Shown here in pieces: positions 28,668 through 57,955 of a stretch of DNA of 64,000 bases. Position 1 is the stretch's first letter; the number at the start of each line of letters is the position of its first letter. The notes beneath the pieces are model-generated. The model saw only the letters and a program-made list of their open reading frames with translations. It was not told where the DNA came from and did no database searches. Source of the stretch: Lota lota (Eukaryota > Chordata > Actinopteri > Gadiformes > Lotidae); the NCBI GenBank assembly GCA_026745465.1, contig JACYXH010000215.1, positions 342,001 to 406,000 on the forward strand, written 5' to 3'. The position numbers were made by a program, and so were the translations under genes.

Positions 28668-31603
28668 GTAAGCTTCTCGAGACGATCAGTTATTAGTCGG
28701 AATATTTGGTATCGGTATACACAGGGATTAACAAAAGATCGTTTGCCGAACAAATCAACGTGTCGTTGACAATAGCTGTATCTCAGCAGACGATCTAAAT
28801 GTCAACTAAGTGTGTGTTTTTGATAAAACAAGTCGTTCTTTGTTAAAAGTTGTCTCTAGCTTCTTTGGGTGGAAAAAAATAAATAAATCACAAGCCTTCG
28901 AACGTGACTCGTCTGGTTGGAAAACAAGGGAGTGAGCCAGCTAGTGGTTGCTATCTGTTTGACTTCCCCAAGCTGGGGGATGGGGAACCATGGTACAGCT
29001 CGTTCATTCCTTTTCGAGAAGACCGAAACCAGCATAGCCAGACGACAATCTCCAAAAATCACTAATTGGTCAATGTTCAATTTAGTTAAAAGTAACCCTA
29101 TTGGCATTACGATCGCGTGTGTCTGGGTGGTCTGTTCAGTATCATCAGTCTGGTGGGGGGGACATTTTTGGGATAACCCAATACACGTTAGATTGTTTTG
29201 TTTTTTTAGATTTAGGAGGGAGATGCACATCCAGATATGTTCTACGTGGTCTTTCCCTCAAATAAATACACGAAAACCAGGAATACATGACTACCGACAA
29301 AACAGGAAGCAGAGACGTTGCAGACAAAGGAATAAACAAAGGGAGAATAGATCCACGTCTAGACTCCTGGATATATCTTAAATGTTCGCCGTACAGTTAA
29401 TTCACCGTCCCTGTTCGATGTTTATATCGGTTGTATAAATTATAACCGATAATATGGTTCCTGGGCATTGTGGGAGATGGCTATTCTCTTCCTCGGTGTG
29501 ACTCAGTAGTTTTTTAGCCCTGGCTTGAAACATGAGCTAAGCTTGCGGTCAGTATACGAACAATGCCTTTCTTTTGATACATTGTTAGAATAAAGGACAT
29601 CACGTGAGTTACAAACTAGCTATTCACAATCAAACGAGACGTCACGTTTGATTGGCTTTTGTCACGGGAAGTCCTTTTTCGTTGTAATAGGCTAACAGAT
29701 TAGCCAACATAGATGTATTCAAAACCGCTTTCGTGGTAGGTTTAACTTTACCCCCAAGGTAACCACATATCACCTGGTTTCGGAGTATAACCGTTCCCAG
29801 ATAACCGTTAGCTCTGGTAAATGATTAATGGTAGTTAAATGTACTGGAAACCCCCTTAATTCACCACTTATTTGTTCTTTGGACACAACGAAAAGAGCAA
29901 TGTCTGAGTGGATTATTTTGTGTCGTCGGTCTCGTGTATCGGACAATAAAAACCGCTCGCTTTGGTGGTATCTAGAAGTTAACAACGCACGTGCTATTTG
30001 ATTGACAGGTGGGCACGTTCAGCTCGTGACAGCTGTGCCAGTGTCCATTGTGCGATGAGGATATGTACCCCCCCCCCCCCCCCCCTCCCCCCATTTGATT
30101 CCACCTTTATCAACAGTGACTATGTTTATTCAAATTGGTGACCTGTTATTTCAGAAAGGCCGTGGAACTTTTACAGCAGTCAGCAGGCGAACACGTGAAG
30201 CAGTCGAGGCGAAATGCTTTGTGGGCTTTTCCTAGGAAACCCTTTGTTGACGGACACGCCAGTGGTAGCATGCAGCCGAAATAGATGGCAGTGGGTTGAG
30301 TTGTTGTTTGTCTATTGAGGTCAGGACACCTCGAGTGACCTGACGACAGTGTTCTGAACGGGCTGCCCTCGTGGAAATGACACTCGCCTGGCTTATATTT
30401 CTATGTTTTAACTTGACTGTTGTTGTTGTCGTCCGTGAGCAGGGAGCAGGTTATACCGTTAGACCCGACACAAACAGGCAGGGATGCAGCTGTTGTGCCT
30501 ATAGCATAACGTTGCCCAGGCGGTGCTCCCAAGTGTAATATGAGATCACTGCTGAGTAGGGCCCTTGTTGTTTGTCGTTAGATGCATCAGAAAGACAGTT
30601 TGGGAAATAGCCTGCCATCAGGGGTGCATGTGGGTAGTTGGGGAATAACTGCCATGAAATATAAATATCACCCACCTCCTTAAACAAAATATGTCAAGAG
30701 GAAGAAACCTGGCCAGTCATTACATATACAATAGTGCCTACCTCTTGACAAAATGTGTCTCGATCTTTACTTCCGCGGCCCCTTGTATTGTGTGGTTGTG
30801 TGACGTCATCGCTCTCTCGTCCTCAATTTACGCCCAGATATGTTCTGGGAAAAGGAGTATGTGGTGGGAGGGAGGGAGGTGGTGGAATTACCGCTATTCC
30901 TTGGGTAGCACTGGTAAGTACCGGCGAGTCCTTACCACACTTATGTGGTGGTTGAAACCAGCTGGTTCTGTTTTTTCCTCTATTGCTGATGCTTGTCTAG
31001 TGTAGAAACTGAAAGTAAATCACATAGGTCATTTTGAGTAGTGATAAGATATCGTGTTATCACGACATTGAAAAAGCTGTTAAAACATTTTGTGTCAGCA
31101 TTGTGGGAAAAAGAACCGTGAAGCTATTTTGAGTCTTGTGTCTCGTGTCCTGCTCGTGATATTGATGTCACAGTGAGCACACATGAAGGAACATCAATTG
31201 CTGATACTGCTTGTATGCAAATAGCTGTCTTCCATTTCTCTTTTTGTAACACAGGAAACACAAAGAATACTGAGACATTATGACTGTAAAGGGGCAACAA
31301 AAAAAATGCAGTGTGGGGGGGGGGGGGGGGTGTTCCACTGTTGCCAAGGTGCTGAACAGAACAAAGTATTATGTGTTCTTCAGGGAGTCTCACACACAAC
31401 CATTTATTGTGTGGCTACCGTTTAACGGTTCTGGCTAGAAAAAAAAAGGTGCTTCCTTCCTTCTTTTTTTTTTTTATACAAGCTTTATTTATACAAATTT
31501 CTTTTTTTTTTTACAGTTACAAAGACTGCATCATTTCACACTACACACACAACCACACACATCTTATGTTTCTTCCCACTTTCTCATTCATTGTGTTGTA
31601 GCA

Positions 31604-35735
<4,132 letters not shown>

Positions 35736-36043
35736 TACATGGCCTGGTCATGTTCTAACTTTTATACGTTTACGGCTAACTCATTTCTCAATGGTGTGAA
35801 CTCTCATTGTGTCCGCTAAGCGGTTTCTGAATTCGCATATCTTTATTTATTTTTGCTAGTGCTTCGTCTCATATTCCCCAAGTCAGAATATTTAATAGCC
35901 ATATTGGTCAACACAGGCTTTTGTGCTGAAAATGTATTCAAGTGACCTTTTATTTCCTAGACGAGAGCAGCTTTAAACCATACTCGGCGTTGTACTCCCA
36001 TCTGAGTCTGCTCCATTGTGACCCACAGTGCTACTACTTCTGC

Positions 36044-36075
<32 letters not shown>

Positions 36076-38511
36076 GCCATGTGTGCAGAATGCACCCTTT
36101 ATGTTTTGGTAGACCTTGTGCATGTCCACATTCCTGTTGGGCAGATGGCGTCACGGCAACAGCTGCTCCCCAGCAGCTGAGGTGTGCTGGAGAAGCCGAG
36201 ACACACCTCCGACCGACAAAAAGTCCCGGCGCAGACAAAACCATATCAGACTTATCCAGAAATCAGACTTATTCAAATATTAGGGAGATGCCGTCGACTT
36301 TTGACATCTTTTCTTGTTAACCCGCTAAGAGAAGATTAATGAAGGAGTTACAACTCCAGATGTTTTCTGTCTGAGCCCAACCCTCTGCTGACTTTTTACA
36401 GCATGCCACAGTGGCAATGATCTCTCGGCAGGGCTCAGGAGGGGAGAGCAGGGGGAGATGAGAGCTATGGTATGTATAATGGCTAGGATCATGAGCAAAG
36501 GATGAAACCATCCACCAACTTTACTATTCCATAGACCTAAAAGTCCGCTGCTTGATCAGATATGTTTATGGATTTCCTGTTTGGTGTTGGACAAACAGAA
36601 GAACCGCCCACCTGGTTTCCAGATTCCTCTTGAATCTTCTGGTGGAATCTTAAAGGGATACCCTGATGTGATATCCCACTAGATTAAAGAGTATACAAGC
36701 TATTTCTGTGTGTGGTTGTGAGAAGAGATGAGGTTACTGAATGTTTTAGGACAGGCTCATCAAACTGTAGGAAACTTTCCAGAAGCCCATAACAAATGGT
36801 TGTCAATAACCATAATGCCCATTAAACAGAAGATTTGGCCCGGTTAATCAAGTTCAACAAAGTGTGTGTGTGTGTGTGTGTCTGTGTGTGTGTTTCTTTT
36901 CCATCCAGTACAACAAATAATAAAAAAGGTATACATCAAAGGTGGAGATATAAAAGAAGGATTAAGAGAGTGAAAAAAAAGCCAGGACGAGAGAACTGTG
37001 AGAGAAGGAGAGCATGAGAACGGTAGAGGGTGAAAGGGAAAAAAAACAGCGTAGCTCAGCACCCAGAGAGCGAGGTTGAGAATAGGGAGGGGTGGCCCTG
37101 TGTCGTCATTAGGCTATCCCAGAGTCTAACCAGATCAGACCAGTCTGAGCTGAGGCCTTCACAATGACGACTCACCCTGGCTAGCACGCTAACTACCGAG
37201 AACACACAGACTGACGCATACATGGCGTCATACATGACTTGTAACCAGAAAAAACAGCCGAGAGAAAGTTGCAGGGATTTAGATACACTTCATTTACTCT
37301 ACTACACTACATTATTCAAGTTCTGTTTATTTTTATTTTTTTCTGTTGTCTGGGTGGGATAAGAGTTTCTTGCCTTTAGGCAGACAGGAAGTGTCACACA
37401 GGAAGTCACCCATGACTAATGGCTTAGAGGGGTTGTAACCCTAGTATGGTCATGATCAACACAAGGAAGAAGACCAAGAGATAAAAAAAAAATGCTGTAT
37501 GACTGTAGTAGAGTATAAGAGGTGAGGTAACTACATCGAGTGTAGGTGAGTGAGTGTGTGACTCTTTCACAAACATTTCTAAAATACCATAATACAAGGT
37601 TTGGGCGTACATCCTGTGTTGTTGAATTCAGTTGTGGTCATAGGTGTTGACGCCTGCCATGTGATAGGGTAATCGACTGCAATGTCATTAGTAGGAGAAT
37701 GTCATTTGTCCTGACCTGGATATGATTTCTAAATCGGCTCTGTGGAAATGGACCTGGTACAGAGCCACATAGATGGAGAGAAACTATCAAGAACCACTTG
37801 AGTCCAAACAGAAGTGATACAAATCACAGTGTTAGTAGATTTATTATAACGCCAAAGCGATATATTGATTGAAATATATTGATTGATTTTGCAGTATATT
37901 AACAGGTGGAAACAGATACATCTTAAAACAGCATTTAAAATCAGTGTTTTCCAACCTTGGGTCTTTTTTTCTTTCTTTTCAGGTCTAATGGTTCATAGAC
38001 ACAAGGAAACTAATCACCTATGTGTAGTAGAGCGACGCAATTACATTTAACGGGGTATTGACATTGCCAGCGCCTGGGAAAAACATTTTGATTGGAATCA
38101 GATGCAAAAAGGTTTAAGTTGGGGACGCAGACCTTTTCAGAGCTAGAAATGGGCCAAAAAAGGTAGGATGCCTATGGTTTAAATGCATGACTCAAACACA
38201 TACATAAAATATGATTTGGTTATTTTGTCAAGTGAATTTAAGGCACAACAATTTCTTATTGTTGTGAAATGTAGTTACTATTAGTGGTAGTAAAAATGCA
38301 TAGATAAGTAACTGAGTAAATACATGTCAATGTTTGTACAATTCATATCATGTCAACAATAGTGCAAAGGATTTAAAGTTCCATCTGTTTGCAGGACTCC
38401 TGCATCCGTAAAATGATTTAAGTTAACAAACCAGTAAAGCTAGACTAAAGAGGACAATCCATACTGGTGAGATTCCTCCCTTTGTGTCTGTACCTGTCCC
38501 TAAATCATCTC
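35736..38511. other. Intergenic region between zfand5 and the LRR gene
   Basis: A poly-G run of about 30 (36043-36072), a short (GT)n (36861-36892) and otherwise AT-rich DNA. A possible minus-strand polyadenylation signal (TTTATT read on plus) near 37842 could serve the LRR gene. I see no coding exon. Confidence 0.5.
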
Positions 38512-41500
38512 TTACAGCCAGGCAAACCTGACACGAGTGGACTTCGATGAGCTCATTAACACATCCTTGTTGCTGATTCTCCAACAGCAAGAGAGGTCCA
38601 CGAAGTTCACGCGTCTGCATCCTTCTACCAAGCGCATCACCGTCGCCATGGTTACGTCACTCCGGGCCAGTCCTAGATGTGTCACGAGTCCAAGTGGAGC
38701 AGAGGGCAGTGGGGACGCTGCGACTGCCCCAGGGTGGTGGTTGTGGCGCAGGCTCCAGGTCTGGCTGGAGATTATGTCATACAGCACGGTGTTCAGGTGG
38801 CACGGCAGGGCGGTCAGAGAGAGCCTCTTCAGCAGGGGAGAGCCCCACAGAAGGCTCAACAGCACCCTCTGCAGGGCCTTCCAGGACATTACAGGCTTTG
38901 TCTGTTGCTCGTAGTCAAAACTGAGAAACAGAGAGATGATCCAAAACTTGTATATTATTAATACAGTGAAGATTATCCAGAAATATACAAGTGGAAAAGC
39001 TATGTATTGACAAAGCTATGACAAAGCTATGATTCTCTACATTAACATTTGCAGTGGGCTGCTGGAATGGTGGAGAATAACTAGACTGGGTACATTAGCT
39101 CAGAATTACAATTGATGAGACTCATTCAATCCTTTCAATTATCATGTAAATTCATTTTAGGAATGCAATTTAATTGGGTATAGTCTACTTGCTCTTTTCT
39201 ATGGCCTCTCTTGGGATTTTCTCAAATAAATCCCCCATCTGTCTATCCTTCCCTAATATAATGTTTTCTTCCCAAAGTTTGAACGTTATATCACAAACTG
39301 TGTGGAAGGGTTACACGCTGTTCAGAAATAGCTTCCGATTCAGAGTATTGGAGACTTGATGTGTGGTATACTACTAACGAGTACCGGACTTACCTGAGCG
39401 TGAGTGAGCAGAGGTGAGGCAGCCTCAGCAGATCATGGGCACCCCTGAATTCCTCCTCTTCGTCCTCGTACGGAGGGCTGGTGGGGGGCTGGGCAGAGAC
39501 AACCAGCTCCCGGAGTCTGGGGCAGGCCTGCAGGACCTCCAGTAGAGGGCAGTGTGGGCTGGTTTTTACCCCTTGCAGGGTGAGAGAAACCAGGGTAGAG
39601 CCCATTTCTCGTAGGGGGGTTAGGAGATCCCCCAGGGGCCCCGTGTGATGAAGCGTCAAGCTACGCAGCTGACCTAACCAGTTCCCCAGCCCGGCGGCTA
39701 ACATCCAACCCTGGCTCTTCCTACCTCCGGTATCCTCCAACGAGTCAACGTTCACAGCTATGGACTGGATGTGTGGACACAGCTGGCCTACAGCCTCCAA
39801 GGATGCTAGCGACAATGCTTGGATCTCCCTCAGACACAGGGTCAGACTGTCATTGCCCGGCCCCACCACCATTGCTCCTCTTACCGTGTCCTTCTCCCCG
39901 ATTCCTCCATTGCCCCCCTCTTCTACCGCAAGCAGATCCTGCTCCTCATCTCCGCTGGAATCTTCACCTTCATCAACATCTGGGCTCTCGGTCCCGTCGT
40001 GCACCTCCCAACTTTCTTCTTCTTCTCTTTCTTCTTGGTTCCCCGCTGCTCCAGCCTCCTCATTCTCTCTCCTGTCTATCCACTGCTTCTTCTGCCTCTC
40101 CCTCCACACGTCCTCCAACCGTGGCACTCCCTCCCTGCGTGTGAACTCCTCAGTGGGGTAAAACTCCCGGCAGTGAATGGCACCGAAGGCCCAGTCAAGC
40201 CCCTCCAGGGCCACTTTCTCCAGGGAAGGCAGGCTGAGCAGGAGGTAGGCAGCAGCCGCCGCTGGCTCCCCCTCCTCTTCCCCAAAGCCGATATCCGTCG
40301 CCAGCAGGCATCTCAGGGGCAGCGCAGAGGAGGAGGAGGACGGAGAGGAATGGCGGCAATGTGTGACGGTGGAGGACGACGAAACGCTGGGGTGACACAT
40401 GGACGCGTCACCACCAGCCGACGAATCGGTACAACACGCCGCACCATCGAAGGAAGCCCCGCCTCCCAGAGGCAGAAGTGCAGCCGGAGAAAGGAAGTGA
40501 CAGTGGGATACATCGAGGTGGCGTAGTGCCAGGCAGCGGCGGGCAATCATCCGGATGACCCCCCGGTCACAGGGGGTCCCGGCCAGGGAGAGGGAGCGCA
40601 GGGTGGGCAGGGAGCTGAGCATGTCTACCTGAGCCTGTGAGGATGCCTGCTGCGCCCCAGAGAGGTCCAGATGGGACATATACTGAGAGATAGGCAGAGA
40701 GAGAGAGCAGGAGATAAAAGATAAGGAATCAAAATAGGATTCAATTATTATGTGTTCATAGAGTTTTCCTTAGCTGTAATGAAATCACCTTACTGACACC
40801 CACACGATAGTTAAATACAAATCAAAAGTTGCTGATGGTTATATGTATCATGAAATGCCTATGTAAGAAGAAAGGGCCTTCTCATAATTCAATTATTGAG
40901 TGTGACTGAACTTTTGTATAAGTGATCCAATGCAAAAGTGGTGCACACTGACAGTATTTTACTCAGTATGTAAAAAAAGAAATCACAATTAGTGTAAATC
41001 ATAGCGTGGGAGGGTTTGGGAGGACTAGCCTGTCAGACCTGGCAGCGTGCCGCAATGATGGCGCAAATGCGGGGGGTGACCAGGCCCGGACAAGTCGCCA
41101 GGGACAGACCTCGCAGCTGGGGCACCACCAGGAGATGCAGCACCGCTCTGGATAACTGCTTCCTGGAGCACAGCAGGTCAGTCAGCTCCTCCACCAGCTC
41201 CCCCGCTGAGGGAGGGAGGGAGGGAGGGAGGGAGGGAGGGAGGGAGGGAGGGAGGGAGAGAGGGAGGGAGGGAGGGAGACGACGTCATCCATTCAATCTA
41301 TGAAACTTTATTTTTGTATTTAAAGTGAAGGTAATGAATGCAGAGATTACTCAGTGAGTCAGTCAATCAATCATGTTGGAATGACACCTGCTGTGGGTTA
41401 GATGAAGCCGACGTGTGCATACTATTCACAACTTTGAATTTGAATTCTATTCATTCTAAAGTACAAGCCCTTTAGTCTTTGACAGGAACCTAATTTAACA

Positions 41501-42115
41501 AGAGCTTCAAGTGATGAGGATCCCAACACCCACTTCCCCTATTAAGGAAAAGGACAGCCATCCTGAAAAAATGTTTCTAGACACTTCATCAGCTGCATAC
41601 TAATGTGTAATAATACCGTGGATCATGAAGACAGGACCATCCAATTTATGTATTGCAATGCAGAACGTAACTTGGCTGGACTAGAAGGGGTTCGAAATCA
41701 TAACGGGAACATAACGATATCAGGCATTAGACAAAGTCAAATAATTTTTTTGATTTTCAAATTGATGTCGGCTGTATGGAGCCACAACCCATAGTGCCTA
41801 GCACGTACAACCGTGGGGGAGGTAACCCTGTAACGTTTCTGCTCTGCTGGACGGGGACTCACGCAGGATATTGAAAGGGCCCATGATGTGTGTGAAGTGG
41901 TAGCGATCCAGGTAATTCTCCTCGTAGTCCTTCACCCACACGGTCTTCATGTTGTCGGCCAGGCTGAGTAGACACAGCCGGCTCAGTGGGAGAACGAAGC
42001 CATCTTCATCCAGCTCCTGCCTCTTCTTCTTCACACCCTTGGACCTCCTCTTCTTCCCGATGCACTTAGCTGAGGGTAAGGTTGCGGAGGCCTGGAGATC
42101 TTCATCTTCCAGCAT
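38512..42115 (-). CDS. Leucine-rich repeat protein of unknown identity
   Basis: Four exons (transcript order): 42115-41863, 41205-41039, 40682-39394, 38920-38512, giving 705 residues with all phases closing. The start is the ATG of MLEDEDLQAS; the frame stays open upstream, so an earlier exon is possible. Residues about 20-35 are basic (KKRRSKGVKKKRQ). Next come an N-terminal helical segment (ending THIMGPFNIL) and a PGELVEELTDLLCSRKQLSR segment that resembles the N-terminal adaptor boxes of LRR substrate receptors. Then come irregular LRRs (LRGLSLATCPGL, MSHLDLSGAQ, LRSLSLAGTP, LRHLDVSHCHFL), a long Ser- and Glu-rich insertion at about 290-400, more LRRs, and a C-terminal VNFVDLSCCWRISNKDV repeat. 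The layout recalls ZYG11/ZER1/LRRC41 or F-box-LRR ubiquitin-ligase receptors, but I cannot name the family. The last bases could instead be a donor (GCT/GTAAGA), adding exons. Confidence 0.75.
41207..41279. repeat. (GGGA)n tetranucleotide array at an acceptor
   Basis: About 17 units. On the gene strand it is (TCCC)n, forming the polypyrimidine tract ending in the TCAG acceptor of the LRR exon at 41205. Confidence 0.9.
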
Positions 42116-42460
42116 TGCTGGATGGTTTGGTGGAGTCAACTTTTGGATTATTATCTGTAGGTTTTGGTTTGGAAGGGAGTAGTAGTTAATAATTAGTCCT
42201 GCGATTTTATTGCAATCATATATATACATATATGCTTGTGAATGAACATATGACCTTTATTTCTATTCTAATGCGCATAAAAACCAGTAGACCATTGGCC
42301 ACAACGATTTTGCACTTCGTGACATTAATTCAACAATTATTACCACCAGTCATGATCAAACACTGTGTGTTGCCAACTTTGGGTACCTGGCTGGAGTGAG
42401 ATTTTGACGCTGTGGGCACGCGCACTTAATCACGTGGACATATGAATGGTGGTCATTCTT

Positions 42461-42977
42461 TAGAGAACCACCGTGTCAAGAAGGCCCTCAGAATCATTAG
42501 GGACACCAGCCACCCCAATCAGAAACTGTTTGAGCTACTGCCGTCGGGGAAGCGGTACCGAAGCCTCGGGGCCAAAACCCAGAGGATGACGAACAGTTTT
42601 TCCCCCCAAGCGGCCAGGCTCCTGGAGATTACCCCAAAACCATTACCCCCAAACCAACCCCACGCACACGATTATATGCATTATATTCTGTATTTTGCAC
42701 TGCATTTTATTTTATTTTATTGCACTACCACCGTGGATGGTACCACTACCACTTGAACATTGTTGTATTGATGTTGCTACTTATTATTATTATTACATAC
42801 TTTGTTATTGATCTTGTATTGATGTAGCTACTTATTATAGTCTTTGCTTTTATATTATAGCTACTTTGTTATTGATCTTGTATTGATGCTGCTATGACTG
42901 TTAAGGATCCAAGCCTAAGAATTTTACTCTTGCGTACTTGTACGTTAAGATGTAATAAAAGCAACTCTGATTCTGAT
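42461..42977 (+). mobile_element. LINE 3' end fragment (L2/CR1-like)
   Basis: The first ~180 bases translate to KKALRIIRDTSHPNQKLFEL, then LPSGKRYRSLGAKTQRMTNS and FSPQAARLL. This is the typical extreme C-terminus of L2/CR1-type LINE ORF2 proteins. An AT-rich 3' UTR follows, with a terminal AATAAAAGCAACTCTGATTC motif of the TGATTC-tail type. Only the 3' end is present (5' truncation). The sister copy is at 55121-55541 on the other strand. Confidence 0.75.
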
Positions 42978-45017
42978 ATTTGGACTCAATTTCACCATCC
43001 GTGTTAAAGCATGCATCTTACACATGTGACGGGAGCGGGGGCTTAGGTCTAAGATTTAAGGATATAGCCTGACTACAATAAAGGGCACACAGGTTCGTTC
43101 ACTAATCAAAGTATTGTAAGACGTGTTGTTTCCAATATCCAAATCTCGCTTGATCGCCTTCTTGGCTCCCGGTTGTGAACTTGACCAGCTGTCCAATCAA
43201 CACGGAGAAACGAATCGCGCAACCAACCAAGAGTCATTTAAGCTACGGCTCCTTGGGAAACACCCGGTTTTCGAATAGCCCGCTGTCTTCTGGAGTCAAA
43301 GGCCTTCCATTGGTTTAACTGTTACGACATGGCCATCACACGTTCGCCTGTTCCGTCTCTGTGGCTGTCGCCGTGTTTTGGCGTGAGAATGGTTTGGGCA
43401 GCGTAAGTTGCGTGAGGCTGAAGGTGAAAGCGTTAAAAAAGAAAAGAAAAAAAAAGAGCGCATGTATATGTCTTTCTTTATGACTTTGCTGTTGTCTTGA
43501 TGAGAGAAATCGGATCACTGATCAGAGAAACGATGGTTGATTTCTCAAAGGAACTGTCAACATGGTATTGTCGTTTCATTAGTTCACTAGACGCGTGCAT
43601 GAACGGCGTCACGTTGAAAACCCGATCACAAGTAATTTCCATTCCTTCTGGTCTATTAAAGCGGACGTACCTGTTGCAGCTAGCTTTCGTCAGCCGTGGA
43701 AAACAATATAACCAGCTACAACGTTCCTACCCTTCCTGGAGCGCAGTTGGGTATGTGTTAGAGACTCTTGGGTGTAAAGGTGCAACGGTTAACGTTCTGT
43801 TGATATTGCAAATTTACATGAACATTATTATTTGGAGATATCGTTTCTCAGTTATGGATACTATCAAGTAAATCGCACACAACGAATTTATGTTTCACTT
43901 CCCCTACCCACCCACTCATTTCCTTTAAAAACAGCTTTTAGATAATAAAGAATTGTGTTTTTTTTATTTTCAAGGATGGCGCAACCTAGTGGATAATGTG
44001 AGCGGAGACAAGAACATGCGGAGTACAGAGTGAAAGAAATAGAACAGAGGAGGTAGTTATATCCAGGTTAAGGTTTGATCGTACTGGTTTAAATGGGATT
44101 TTATTTCTCTTTGGAAAATCAAATTCCCAAGTATGTGCACATAAATAAAAATGGTGAAAACGTAATAATGCTCTGTGTAATCTAATGAAGAAAGGTAAAA
44201 CTCCCACAAGCAGGAGCAGCAACTAGAGTGCACACAACTGAAGAGCGGTTGCAGGACAGTGACTTTGCCTTCTGTCTCTAGTCTGGTGCTCAAGGCTGGG
44301 CTGGCCATCTAAAGGGCTCAAACTAAGGTGACGATACCATTCATGGGATTATACACTAATTAAAACCTACATATTAATCTTTTATTCCATAGCTGCCAAA
44401 TCCGCTCCGCTGGATGCCACTAAATTCTATACACTGGACCTTTAATGTTTATATGCCACACCTACTGCCTTCCAATAAAATAAAATAAAATAGTATATAT
44501 GTCAAATCCCAATTTGAACCAATAGGCTTACAAGTGTGGGTTACTTGAACATAACAAATTCAGTGGATTCACTTTCAACATATAATATATAATATAATCA
44601 AATGTAAAAATACCAAATTTTATGAATCCATACTTTTAAATGTTTTATTTCGGCCTGTTTAGGTCCTGTCTGGCTCTACAAATTCCCAGATCCTTCTGGT
44701 TGCCAGAAACTCCAATTAATTATTTTATGGTTGGGGTTAGAAAATGAAATTGACTGGGTAGATTCTTTATCACAGTCCAGCACTGCTAGTGCTGGCGGGG
44801 GTCCCCCTATTTTAAATAGGGGAAATAAGTCGTTGCATTTCAACATTGTTGCAGCATGTTTAATATGCCCATGCAAAGCATAGGAAATTCACGGAAAAAC
44901 GAACTGCAGTTGTGCAACCAGTGTAAAAAATGAGACGTATGATGAACACAGTTTTTATTGCAGTCTTGCTGGCTACAAAGTGGTTACTTCCTTTATACTT
45001 CATACTTCTTAGTTCTG

Positions 45018-45079
<62 letters not shown>

Positions 45080-45340
45080 TGAGGTGTTCCTGTGGTGAAC
45101 TTATCAACTTCCCTTCTTAAAGATTTATCTTCTCGATAATTATTTTATAAAATCGAGGCAACATTTTTTAATTAATCACAACTTAAAGCATTAGGAAACA
45201 CATTTGGATTAAGAGTAAGACACAGGATGTGGTCCAAAGTTGAGTCTAAATAAAAAGTAATCTTGTCTTACAGCATTTACAATACTAATGCTTCAGACAC
45301 CAAGATACACTAGGAACTGTCTGTTCTGCTGTGCAGGTTA
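42978..45340. other. Intergenic region between gda and the LRR gene
   Basis: Holds the presumed LRR-gene 5' flank (a CCATTGG motif near 43308), a (TA)n array at 45020-45077, and a minus-strand AATAAA (TTTATT on plus near 44953). The last is the likely gda polyadenylation signal, about 390 bases past the stop. No further gene is supported. Confidence 0.5.
45020..45077. repeat. (TA)n microsatellite
   Basis: About 29 TA units inside the presumed gda 3' UTR. Confidence 0.95.
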
Positions 45341-56376
<11,036 letters not shown>

Positions 56377-56571
56377 AGTTGAAGCTAGGAAGAGCTCAGC
56401 ACGCACACTAAGCGTTCATACCGAGGTGATAGTCTCATATATGTGAACAGTTACAGTATGGTCGACGAACTTCCTGCTAGCACACATCATTTTTTTTTTA
56501 TTCGATGACGTACATTAGTCGACGACAGCTTTATAACGCTTCCTTTATTGTGAACGCGCTCAGATAAGTCA

Positions 56572-56572
<1 letters not shown>

Positions 56573-56634
<62 letters not shown>
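56573..56634. repeat. (TA)n microsatellite upstream of gda
   Basis: About 30 TA units roughly 200 bases upstream of the gda start codon, so near its promoter. Confidence 0.95.
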
Positions 56635-56639
<5 letters not shown>

Positions 56640-57564
56640 CATGTCGTGTTTTGGTGTGGTATTGTAACAATTGTTGCCAGCCTACTCGTAATTCACGAAA
56701 AGCGTTTTCGTAGTGGGTTTGACTTTGACGCCGACGACGGAACTTTTAAGTCAAACTTGACAATGGAAAGAGATACACCTGTTGAGAAGAGGCTTTGTCT
56801 GCAAATCACCAAACAAACAAAGCCATCCACAACTCCAAAAATAATAGAAATTTGCAAAAGCATTGTATTAGACCGTACGATAGTTTTGCGTTTGCACATG
56901 TAAACACTATGCCTAGTAGCTCGGCAGCAATTGCAGACTAAATGTAAGATATTTGAGGATCCATCTGTCTGCTTCCTGTACTCGTATCCCCTCGTCATGT
57001 CTCTGAAACAGAACACAAATATGCGGCGGTCGAGTAGCGTCCGAGAAGCGTGTGATTTTGATGTGTTCACATTACTCTGATAGAAATGTAATCAAGCCGT
57101 TTTTTAATATGTACATTCATGTTTCCAAACATTGTTGGTCATTTGTATTCATTATTATTTTTATTTTTTTTAGTTTCACTTTCGTTGAAGTTCAGCTGCC
57201 GCCGGAGCGGGATGGGGATGGCTTCCTCTAGTGTTCAAACGGAAAGCATTGCTATTTTACGTTCACGATGGGGACCCCACGTTTTCTGTCGTGACAGGAG
57301 GCAGGGTGGGAAACCTTTTTCTATTTATTTTTTGTGACCTTCAAAATCCAATCCAATTATTAAAGAAAGTAATTAAAAGCTTTGTTCTAATAAAATAAAC
57401 CGGGTAATATTTATGAAATAGTTTAACTTGAAACGGGTCAAATTTGACCCAAACACAATAGGAGGGTTAGTGTGTGTTGTACGAATATTGAACTGGGGAA
57501 CATAGTACCCTAGGAACATTGGACCCAGGGAATATAGGATCCTGGGAAAATGTATACGAAAATA

Positions 57565-57863
57565 GCTTGTGCACAGATGGTTAAAACAGTTCTAAAAGAC
57601 CGGTAGAGTGATTTTGACGGAAAAATTGAACAACAAAAACAGTGAGTAACGGTGGCTGTGTAGAATAGAACACAGCAGCACTATTTACCAAAATGTTTAT
57701 TCCTCATACATAAGTGTATAGAGGATACAGTGTTTAATTGGCTTGTACAATTTTCCATATGGCCATTCTGTGTTTACAGACAGCGGGTGAAAAAAGGACA
57801 TGGAAGAATTTTATGTATTAATTTATAACACATGCAGGCTATAGAATAGAGCATTATGCTTCT

Positions 57864-57955
<92 letters not shown>

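Noticed and set aside
28917-29381. 154-codon plus-strand open frame downstream of the presumed zfand5 first exon
   Set aside because: Lies in the first intron of zfand5 by the exon model; composition is not protein-like and there is no family match.
39760-40526. Long plus-strand open frames opposite the LRR gene
   Set aside because: Antisense to a 1289-base coding exon whose minus-strand frame fits LRR repeats and closes with neighbouring exons.
43497-43871. 124-codon plus-strand open frame
   Set aside because: No recognisable motif, no supporting splice sites, and it lies in the 5' flank of the LRR gene; chance is likely.
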